DNA of 44,072 bases from positions 1 to 44,072 of the forward strand of contig JADZDL010000134.1 of assembly GCA_020851075.1 (NCBI GenBank). Direction: 5' to 3'. Position numbers and translations under genes: made by a program. The stretch is from Planctomycetota bacterium (GTDB lineage Bacteria; Planctomycetota; UBA1135; UBA2386). The stretch's first letter is position 1. Every line of letters starts with the position of its first letter. The notes under the pieces are model-generated. The model was not told the origin of the DNA. It saw nothing but the letters and a program-made list of their open reading frames with translations, and did no database searches. Shown here one piece after another: positions 37,400 through 44,072 of this stretch.

Positions 37400-38428
37400 A
37401 TGCGACTTCTACACACAGCTGCGATCCTCGCGGCCCTCACGACTGGAGTGCTCGCTCAGGACCGAATCACCCTCGCCAACGGTGACGTCCTGACCGGCTC
37501 GATCAAGACCATGGCGGATGGCAAGGTCACCATCAACTCGCCGGTCCTCGGCGATGTCACGGTGCCGATGGCCAGCATCACCGACATGGTGACTCAGGCC
37601 CAGGTCGAACTGCAGACCGTCAACGGTGAGACGTTCAAGCGTCGCATCGCTGGCATCGAAAGCGGTCGTCTGCGCCTCGATGGCGATGTGCCGGCCCTGG
37701 CAATCGACAACCTCGGCAAGATCAATCCGCCGCCGCCAGAGGTTCCGCACTGGACCGGCACGATGCAGGTCGGCGGTAGCTGGACCGACGGTAACACGAA
37801 GCGTCGCGCGGTCGGCGCGTCCGTCGACGCGAGTCGGCGTACCGAGGTCGATCGCATCAGCTTCGATGCCTCGTGGGACTTTAGCGAGGACAAGAACCTC
37901 GACGCCAACTCGGCGACGTTTGGTGAATGGAAGCTGAACCAGCGCCGTGTTGGCGGTGGTCTCAAGTACGACTACTTCATGAGCAAGCGTTGGTACTTGC
38001 TCGGCACCGGTCGTGTGCTCGGCGACACGCTGGCGGACATCAACCTCCGCTTCACGGGCGGTGTCGGTGTCGGTTACACGGTGATCGACAACGACACGAC
38101 GACGCTGTCGACCGAAGTTGGTCTTTCGTACTTTGACGAAAACTACCGTTCGAACACGCCGTCGCAGAACTACCTCGCCGCGCGCGTTGCGTACAAGCTG
38201 ACGCACGCCATCAGCGACAAGACGAAGCTCGCGCATGGTGTCGAAGCGTTCCCGTCGCTGGAGACGGCAGACGACGTCTACCTGCAGATGAAGACGGAAG
38301 TCGTGACCAGCCTCGCTGGCAACATGATCGCCTCGTTGGGCTGGGTCATGGACTACGACAACACGCCGGCGCCGGGTCGCGATCGCGCGGACCATCGCGT
38401 GCTGCTTTCGATCGGTTGGAGCTTCTGA
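37400..38428 (+). CDS. DUF481 outer-membrane beta-barrel protein
   Basis: This 342-residue protein has a Sec signal peptide (cleaved near VLA-QDRI), a small domain with ITLANGDVLTGSI and SPVLGDVTVP (about 22-95), and a C-terminal barrel of about 230 residues with alternating aromatic strands. The barrel pattern includes GSWTDGNTKRRAVGASVDA, FMSKRWYLLGTGRV and VGLSYFDENY. It ends in Phe (IGWSF), as expected for Bam-inserted proteins. That is DUF481, a family with no fixed function. TGGAGAA before the ATG may serve as ribosome-binding site. It is a single-gene unit, divergent from the FUN14-like gene. Confidence 0.85.
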   Translation: MRLLHTAAILAALTTGVLAQDRITLANGDVLTGSIKTMADGKVTINSPVLGDVTVPMASITDMVTQAQVELQTVNGETFKRRIAGIESGRLRLDGDVPALAIDNLGKINPPPPEVPHWTGTMQVGGSWTDGNTKRRAVGASVDASRRTEVDRISFDASWDFSEDKNLDANSATFGEWKLNQRRVGGGLKYDYFMSKRWYLLGTGRVLGDTLADINLRFTGGVGVGYTVIDNDTTTLSTEVGLSYFDENYRSNTPSQNYLAARVAYKLTHAISDKTKLAHGVEAFPSLETADDVYLQMKTEVVTSLAGNMIASLGWVMDYDNTPAPGRDRADHRVLLSIGWSF

Positions 38429-38438
38429 CCGACGCTGG

Positions 38439-38459
38439 CCCGGCTGGCCGCAAGCCGGG
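38439..38459. terminator. Hairpin between convergent DUF481 and lptD genes
   Basis: CCCGGCT (38439-38445) pairs with AGCCGGG (38453-38459) round a seven-base loop, directly between the two stop codons. No T-run is present. It probably serves both strands. Confidence 0.5.
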
Positions 38460-38495
38460 GCTCGCTGGCTGCGCGCTGGGATCCCTCGCCAGATC

Positions 38496-40973
38496 TCAGT
38501 AGCGCGCCGCGAGGCCGGTGTCGTGCAGTTCGGAGCCGCCAAACCGATCTTGTCGGCGGCGCGACATGCCGCCGATACGCGGTTCGAAGTCGAGGCGGAA
38601 CGACGTCTCCTCGGTAAACGGGTTGTAGCCGATGTTCAGTGCGATCGACCAGTCGTGGTCGGTGCGACGCAGGCCAAACCCGTAGGTGCGGAACTCATCG
38701 AGTTCGAGGTCGTAGAGGCTGCGCGCGTAAGCGCCCCAGCGGCCAAACAGCTGGGTTCCGGCCGAGACGCCGATCGCTCCCTCCGTCTCACTATCGGTGC
38801 GGTAGTCGGCGCCCCAGGTGATGCCGGCGATCGGGCCAAAACGCACTTCGGTGTCGAGCGTGCGCAGGCCGGTCTTCCAGTCGTGGTCGCCGTAGAGTGC
38901 AAACGAGAAGTTGTCGAGCGGCAGCCAGTTGGCCCGCGGGCGCACGATCACGTCGTAGTAGAGCAGGCCGAGTTCTTCGCCCTGGTTGTCGCGTCCGGCG
39001 TTGGGCCAAAGGTCCTGCGCGAGATCGACGACGAGGAAATCGCGCGGTTGTGGGGTGCCGTCCACGGGCTCCATGCGCTCGAGCAGGTTGCGCACTTCGA
39101 GGCGGATCAGGTTCTGCTCGGTGAGCGCGTCGGTGGCATCAAACTGATGGAATTCGCTCGGTGAGTCGTCCACCCGGAAGCGATTCGCAAAGGTGACCTT
39201 GGGCGCGATCACGTGCCGCAGCCCCTGTTCGCCTTCGTCGTCGGTCCAGTGCCAGGAACGTTGCAGTCGCGTGCCGACCTGAAACCCCGCTTCCCAGGCG
39301 AGGCGACCATCACTGTTGCCGTCGATGGTGCGGTCGTACCAGGTTCCACCCACCGCCACGTAGGGCCGGAAGTTCAGTTCGCCGAGGTGGAACGGCGCCG
39401 AGATCTCGATGCGCTGGTCGGCGCGCAGGGTGCGATCGCCAATCGGCGCGATGGCGAGCGGGTCATACTTGCTGCGGCGTTCGCCTACTTCGGTCGCAGT
39501 GTCGAGCATCACGGGGGTTTCCCACGGTGTCTCGGCGATCGGCTGCGCGACCCAGTTCCAGGTCGCTACGGGTTGTTCTTCGATGAAACGATCCGCCAGG
39601 GCGCGATTGTCGCGATAGCTGAAGTCGTCGAGGTTGTGCCGCGTGCCAACGGTGAAGAGGTGGTTGCCGACTCCGTGATGCAGGTAGACACTCGTTTCGG
39701 GCAACTCTTCCCCGCGGTAGTCGCCGCTGAAGAACTCAGGCAGCACCGCCGGGTCGGTCGCTGCGAACGCCGAGACATCGAGATGCGTGTCCGCGCCGAA
39801 TCGCACCCGATTGCGCGTGCGGAACATGCCGCGCCCATTGTTGTCGATGAGCGAACCATCGAGATTGCGAAGGACCTCGCGGATGTTGCGGCCGGAGTCA
39901 TCGAGGCCATAGACCTCGGTGCGACCTTCGTAGAGACCCTCGACGCGATACTCGAGGGCCGCGGAGACGGGTTCGCCGCGCTCCTGGATCCAGCCCAGGC
40001 CCAGTTCCCAATCGCCGCGGAACTCGCTGGCTGGGCGCCCGGTGATCGCCTCGTGCATGGCGCCGCCGGTGCCGTTCCACGTGGTGCCGAGCAGGACTTC
40101 GGCATTGAAACCTTCGGTCGACGAATAGCCGCCGCGAACGCTGCGGATCGGGAACTCACTCTGGCTGGCCGTGAAGAAGTGCGCGTCGGGCAGCGGCACG
40201 ATGTTGGTGCCGCCGATCTGCAGCGTCTGGCCGCGCGAGATCACTTCGAACTCGCCGGGTCGTTCGAGGATCTCCACTTCGCCGCTCGCGAGCGCAAGGT
40301 GCGGTTCGCCGGCCGTGCAGGTCGTGATCGTGACCTCGCGACCCGTCCAGCGACCACCACTCTTCACGAGCTGTGGCCCGCGCACGACCAGTGTGCTGCT
40401 GGCCGCGTCCGTGCCGGTTTGGTAGCGGATCTCGGCATTCTCGATGACGATGCGATCGTCGATTGGGCTGATCCAGAGGCGATCGCAACGGATCACCTCG
40501 ACGCCATCGCGCACGACGGTGATGCCGCCTTCGAAGTAGATGTAGCGAACGAGGTCGAGCGCACGATCGGCAGTGCCATCGTCGGGCGCCGTAGCATCCT
40601 GGCCAACGGCTCGCAGGGTGCGCTCGAGCCGGGTCCGCAGTTCTTCCGGCGAAAGGCGTCGGCGCGGCGCTGGCAGGCCGATGCCGCGCCGGGGCAGGCC
40701 GCTGTTGGACGGCGCTGCAAACATCGCGCGCACGGCCTCGAGATCGAGCAGCAGCAACGCGTTGTTGCCGCGGATCTCCAGCTGCATGGCCGGAATCGCG
40801 AAGCGGAAGCCACCAAACAGGCGTTCTTCGCGGTAGTCGCCGGTATCGATGTCGTTGAGGCCTTGCGCTTCGACGCGATAGCGCATCGGCGAGGGTTCGC
40901 TGGTTTGCGCGGTGAGGAAGGCGCTGGCGGCGACCGCAACGGCGATGCCGTGAAGGATCCTGCGAGCACGCAT
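38496..40973 (-). CDS. lptD: LptD-like LPS-assembly outer-membrane protein
   Basis: This 825-residue protein has a signal peptide (1 to about 22), an N-terminal OstA/LptA-like domain (about 30-260), and a large beta-barrel. The domain boundary has the LptD pattern TITTCTAGEPHLALASGEVE. Barrel strands such as VSVYLHHGVGN-type segments, RFRVDDSPSEFHQFDATDAL and SLYDLELDEFRTYGFGLR follow. The last residue is Tyr. LptD inserts LPS into the outer leaflet. The ATG at 40973 overlaps the stop of the LptC/A-like gene, and with kdsC upstream this is an LPS cluster. No obvious Cys pairs for the E. coli-type disulfides are seen. LptE is not in the window. Confidence 0.88.
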   Translation of the reverse strand: MRARRILHGIAVAVAASAFLTAQTSEPSPMRYRVEAQGLNDIDTGDYREERLFGGFRFAIPAMQLEIRGNNALLLLDLEAVRAMFAAPSNSGLPRRGIGLPAPRRRLSPEELRTRLERTLRAVGQDATAPDDGTADRALDLVRYIYFEGGITVVRDGVEVIRCDRLWISPIDDRIVIENAEIRYQTGTDAASSTLVVRGPQLVKSGGRWTGREVTITTCTAGEPHLALASGEVEILERPGEFEVISRGQTLQIGGTNIVPLPDAHFFTASQSEFPIRSVRGGYSSTEGFNAEVLLGTTWNGTGGAMHEAITGRPASEFRGDWELGLGWIQERGEPVSAALEYRVEGLYEGRTEVYGLDDSGRNIREVLRNLDGSLIDNNGRGMFRTRNRVRFGADTHLDVSAFAATDPAVLPEFFSGDYRGEELPETSVYLHHGVGNHLFTVGTRHNLDDFSYRDNRALADRFIEEQPVATWNWVAQPIAETPWETPVMLDTATEVGERRSKYDPLAIAPIGDRTLRADQRIEISAPFHLGELNFRPYVAVGGTWYDRTIDGNSDGRLAWEAGFQVGTRLQRSWHWTDDEGEQGLRHVIAPKVTFANRFRVDDSPSEFHQFDATDALTEQNLIRLEVRNLLERMEPVDGTPQPRDFLVVDLAQDLWPNAGRDNQGEELGLLYYDVIVRPRANWLPLDNFSFALYGDHDWKTGLRTLDTEVRFGPIAGITWGADYRTDSETEGAIGVSAGTQLFGRWGAYARSLYDLELDEFRTYGFGLRRTDHDWSIALNIGYNPFTEETSFRLDFEPRIGGMSRRRQDRFGGSELHDTGLAARY

Positions 40974-43948
40974 CAGCGCTTGTCTCCGGCGGCCGTGGCT
41001 TCGCGGTCGAACATGAGCCGATACGCGTAGTCGATGGTCATGGTGTCGTAGTTCACATCGAGCCGTTCGGCCACGACGCGACGGCCGTCGGCGAAGTTGA
41101 GGCGGGCACCGTTCGGGTCTCGCGCGAGCAGCTGATGGTGCCCTTCGCGAAGGTCCACCTCGACGCTGCTGCTCACCGCCGTGAGGTCGCGCCACGCCAT
41201 GGTCACGTCCTGCCCCAGGATCTTCACCACTTCGCCCTTCGCCTTGCGATTCAGGCGCAGCTGGTTGGCTTCGATGTGGATGCCGTTGGGGTCGATCGAA
41301 TCTTCAGGCGTCACACCGTTGGCGACCACGGGGCCGAGGAAGACCACGGCTTCGGGCAGCACTTCGATGTCGCCGCGGCAGGTGGCCTGCACATGAGCGA
41401 GTGCATTGCTCGAGCCGGGTTCGTGCAGGACGACGGTTGGCAGCAGGAAGATCGAATGGCCGGGGAACGCGCGCAGCGCCTGCAGCCGCACGTCCGTATC
41501 GCGGAAGACCCGAATGCGCGCACCCGTGGCGGTGATGGAACGGCCCTCGTTGCTGCGGGTGACGAACGCCGGCGTCATCGCGTCCGGGTCACCAACGAAC
41601 AGCGCGGCATCTGCACCGCGCGAGAGCAGCAAGGTGCGGCCGCGGCCTTCCACGTGGCCATGTTCGGCATCGTCGATGGTCAGTTGCGCGACCTGATCCG
41701 CGAGGACCCACGCCTGGCCCAAGGCAAAGGCCGGCAGCTGTGCGAGCAGGCCCGTGGTGCCGCTCTGGTGTGCGCTCAGCACCTGTGGCGGCAGCGCGTA
41801 TGGGAGCAGGCGAAGGCGCTGCGCGTCGAGCGCGAGCGTCGTCGGTTTGGGCTGGTCGAGGCGCTGGAGGGTGCCGTTCGCGCGAGCGGGCGTCGTGCCA
41901 TCAGCCAACGCATCGACGAGCACATTCTGGCCGCCGAGGTAGTGCACATCGATCCGCGGCGCGCTGGTGGCAACGTCCTCGGCGCCGCGCGTGGTGGTGG
42001 CCGGTGAGGTGCGCCGCAGTTTGGGCAGGGCATCTTCGCTGGAGAGTCCGTGCCACAGCGTGAGGTCGCCATCGGTGGCCGGCGGCAGCAAACTGAGGCT
42101 TGCGGGGCCGTTCTGCTCGAGGCGCGGGGCGGTGGCGATGAGGTGGTCCTGCTCGTGCACAAACGTCGCCAGCGCCGGAATACCGGTGAGAGCGAAGCTC
42201 TTGACTTCCTCGCCATCGAGCTCGGCGCGCAAGCTGCGCACCTGGGATAGCTCGCCCGCCAGTTCTCCCAGTTGGCCGCGGATCTCGCTGCCCGGGGCGC
42301 GCAACAGCAGTTCGGTGATCGTGCCGCGGCGTTCGACATGGCACGCGCCTGTGCCGTCGATCTTCGCGGTGCCGTAGCGGATGTCGTAGCGGTGGTTGTG
42401 CCAGGCGCCATTGGCGGCGGTCGCGGCGTCGCGAATCGGCCCGAGATCGAGCGTCTCATGGTCGGGCAGCAGTCGCATCACAAAACCATCACTGCCGTTG
42501 GCGATGAGGTCCTTCTTGAGCTCCTTGCCCGCGCGCTGCTCGATGTGGACGTCGCCAAACCCCTGCACGACGGCGCTGCTGCCCGAAGAACCTGGCCGGA
42601 AGATCTGCAGCCCGCGACTGGCCTGCAGCGAACGATCGCCACCGTGGACGTTGGCGCGGCCTTCGAAGGCGACGGCCTGTTGCGTCTCGAGCTGTTGCAG
42701 CGTCCACTGCGGGAAGCCGTAGGCGCCGAGCAGCGCGCTGGCCTGGCTGCCCGGACGCAGCAGGTGAATGCGCCGCGGTGACTCGCCGACGAAGGCCACT
42801 TCGCCCTTGTCGATCTGTTCGGGGCTCAAGACCTGTTCGAGGCGCGATTGGCCACCCGAGGCCGTGACCACGAACGGCTCGCCGGACATGCCGGGCTGCA
42901 GCGTGAGATCGGGCGTCGTGAGGTGCAGGCCCGGAGCATCGATGACGGCGGGGGCGCCGCGCAGTTGCACGAAATGCCAGCCGAGCTCTTCGCGAGTGCC
43001 GCCGTCGTCCTTGCGGACCTTGTGGCGTTGCAGCCAACCGGTGAACTGATCGCCGCGCACCGTCGCTTTGCCATCGTTGGGCGAAGTGGCGCCTTTGCCG
43101 TCAAAACCGCGCAGGCGCAGGCCACCGGCCTGCGTGAAATCGGCGACCACATCGTCGTCGACGGTGATCTGTGCGGCGCCCGAGGTCATGTCCTCGGCGT
43201 AGTGCATGCGACCGCGAGCGCGAACGGCAAGGCCGTTGGCGATGAGTTCGGGGTCGTGCAGGATATCGATATCCGCGCGCTGCATTGCACTGCGCCGATC
43301 GCGTGGAAAACGCGATTGCAGGCCTTTGCCGCGCAGCGAACCGGTGGACCTGCCATCGAGCACCAGCAGCACCGGGTCGGTTTCGTTCGGGGTGCGCAGC
43401 TGGATGTAGTCTTCGCGCACGAGCACGAGGGCGCGTTCGAGTTCGAGGCGAAGTCCTGCGGCGCGCGAATTGGGCAAGGTCTCGAAGATGGCCTCGCGCA
43501 GGTCGATTTCCTTGTCTTCGCGCAGACTCGGCTTGCCACTGAGATCCTTCCCAAGCTCGACGAAAGCCTGCTTGCTGGTCAATGTCGCGGCTTCTACCCC
43601 ACGGTCGTAGAAGACGACGGTGACCTGATCGAGTCGCTGGAGACCTTCGCGCACGGGCGCACTGTCGTTTGCGTCCAGGTCAAACACCGGCTCGAAACGT
43701 TCGCTGCCGTCGGGCTGGGGGATCGTCTTGACCTTGCGGAAATGGAAGCGACCGTGCGTCTGCCAGGTGGCGCCGATCTGGCCTTGCTGGATGGGGACCC
43801 CGGCGCCATGGGTGCCGGGCTCGTCCGGCTCTTGCGTGTCGGTCGCCACCGGCCCACTCGCGGTGACGATCTCGTCGTCGCCGATCGCCAGACGCAGTGC
43901 CACGAAGCCGAGCGCCAGCAGCACGAAGAACAGCAGGGCCCGCTTCAC
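40973..43948 (-). CDS. Giant LptC/LptA-like periplasmic protein
   Basis: This 991-residue protein has an N-terminal membrane anchor (about 4-22, MKRALLFFVLLALGFVALRL) and then a long region with repeated OstA/LptA-type strands: DILHDPELIANGLAVRARGR, HLTTPDLTLQPG, RNVHGGDRSLQASRGLQIF, IHIEANQLRLNRKAKGEVV, and RVVAERLDVNYDTMTIDY. LptC (about 190 residues) and LptA (about 180) are much smaller and separate, so this looks like one chain that spans the periplasm with several jellyroll units. It lies between kdsC and lptD, with GTGA and ATGA overlaps on either side. The start is GTG at 43948. The fold call is by pattern; the number of units is uncertain. Confidence 0.75.
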   Translation of the reverse strand: MKRALLFFVLLALGFVALRLAIGDDEIVTASGPVATDTQEPDEPGTHGAGVPIQQGQIGATWQTHGRFHFRKVKTIPQPDGSERFEPVFDLDANDSAPVREGLQRLDQVTVVFYDRGVEAATLTSKQAFVELGKDLSGKPSLREDKEIDLREAIFETLPNSRAAGLRLELERALVLVREDYIQLRTPNETDPVLLVLDGRSTGSLRGKGLQSRFPRDRRSAMQRADIDILHDPELIANGLAVRARGRMHYAEDMTSGAAQITVDDDVVADFTQAGGLRLRGFDGKGATSPNDGKATVRGDQFTGWLQRHKVRKDDGGTREELGWHFVQLRGAPAVIDAPGLHLTTPDLTLQPGMSGEPFVVTASGGQSRLEQVLSPEQIDKGEVAFVGESPRRIHLLRPGSQASALLGAYGFPQWTLQQLETQQAVAFEGRANVHGGDRSLQASRGLQIFRPGSSGSSAVVQGFGDVHIEQRAGKELKKDLIANGSDGFVMRLLPDHETLDLGPIRDAATAANGAWHNHRYDIRYGTAKIDGTGACHVERRGTITELLLRAPGSEIRGQLGELAGELSQVRSLRAELDGEEVKSFALTGIPALATFVHEQDHLIATAPRLEQNGPASLSLLPPATDGDLTLWHGLSSEDALPKLRRTSPATTTRGAEDVATSAPRIDVHYLGGQNVLVDALADGTTPARANGTLQRLDQPKPTTLALDAQRLRLLPYALPPQVLSAHQSGTTGLLAQLPAFALGQAWVLADQVAQLTIDDAEHGHVEGRGRTLLLSRGADAALFVGDPDAMTPAFVTRSNEGRSITATGARIRVFRDTDVRLQALRAFPGHSIFLLPTVVLHEPGSSNALAHVQATCRGDIEVLPEAVVFLGPVVANGVTPEDSIDPNGIHIEANQLRLNRKAKGEVVKILGQDVTMAWRDLTAVSSSVEVDLREGHHQLLARDPNGARLNFADGRRVVAERLDVNYDTMTIDYAYRLMFDREATAAGDKR

Positions 43949-44072
43949 GGGAGCCCCGCTTTGCGCACAACTTCATCCCAGGCGCCGCGCGCCCGCAGCA
44001 GTTTGTCGATGACACAGCGCGCGGCACCAAAACCGGCCGCCCGCTGCGTCACGAAGTGCACCGCAGCGGCGA
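43945..44072 (-). CDS. kdsC: KDO-8-phosphate phosphatase KdsC, C-terminal end (gene runs off window)
   Basis: Only the last 41 residues are in the window: AAAVHFVTQRAAGFGAARCV followed by IDKLLRARGAWDEVVRKAGLP. This matches the C-terminus of KdsC-type HAD phosphatases (AxYVTxxxGGxGAVREV then a helix with ILxAQGxWD), which make KDO for the LPS core. The Gly-Gly pair is partly changed to Ala-Gly-Phe-Gly. The stop overlaps the GTG start of the LptC/A-like gene as GTGA. With lptD this points to KDO-type LPS. Too little is visible to judge the active site. Confidence 0.65.
   Translation of the reverse strand, partial: AAAVHFVTQRAAGFGAARCVIDKLLRARGAWDEVVRKAGLP

Overview
This 44 kb window is a high-GC, gene-dense bacterial chromosome segment around the replication-initiation genes. 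It contains dnaA, dnaN, a DciA-like gene and gyrB in order, with a ParA gene nearby. The cell is a diderm with aerobic respiration through alternative complex III (ACIII) and a caa3-type oxidase. It has an LPS-type outer membrane (kdsC end, LptC/LptA-like and LptD-like genes), an Mla-like lipid transporter and bacillithiol synthesis. This mix, with the FUN14-like, DUF2007 and split SNF2/SWIM proteins, best fits a Planctomycetota lineage or a related high-GC environmental diderm. That placement is inference; there is no rRNA gene in the window. No tRNA, rRNA, CRISPR array, insertion sequence or phage gene was recognised.

Layout. (1) 1-8335, plus strand: one long respiratory operon, the end of actC, then actD, actE, actF, a small membrane protein, a SCO copper chaperone, and oxidase subunits II (with fused cytochrome c), I, III and IV. 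(2) 8292-11956: a SNF2 helicase and a separate SWIM zinc-finger protein. (3) 12087-16346: an NhaD-type Na+/H+ antiporter converging on a minus-strand pntA1-pntA2-pntB transhydrogenase operon, with a strong hairpin between them. (4) 16490-23609, plus strand: pyrF, bshC, bshB1, parA, a degenerate GHKL protein, bshA and a cysteine desulfurase. This is a complete bacillithiol pathway split by two unrelated genes. (5) 23610-30010: dnaA, a 500-bp structured spacer, dnaN, dciA, gyrB. (6) 30149-33831: an MCE protein with a C-terminal domain resembling a dead trypsin-like protease, a fused MlaF-MlaE ABC transporter, and a stand-alone GspE/MshE N-terminal-domain protein. (7) 33848-38428: minus-strand tatA and a DUF2007 membrane protein, plus-strand ettA, a minus-strand FUN14-like protein and a plus-strand DUF481 outer-membrane protein. 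(8) 38496-44072, minus strand: end of kdsC, a 991-residue LptC/LptA-like protein and an LptD-like barrel.

How the genes work together. ACIII oxidises quinol and passes electrons to the caa3 oxidase, with SCO loading CuA. The transhydrogenase supplies NADPH, which a thiol system such as bacillithiol would consume. The kdsC-lptC/A-lptD block and the MCE/MlaFE pair are two envelope lipid routes, LPS export and phospholipid traffic. The most unusual objects are the MCE-pseudoprotease fusion with its one-chain MlaFE partner, the giant LptC/A-like protein, the degenerate GHKL protein inside the bacillithiol cluster, the recurring His-rich tails in the respiratory operon, and several promoter-like -10 boxes only 6-11 bases from start codons, which suggest leaderless mRNAs.
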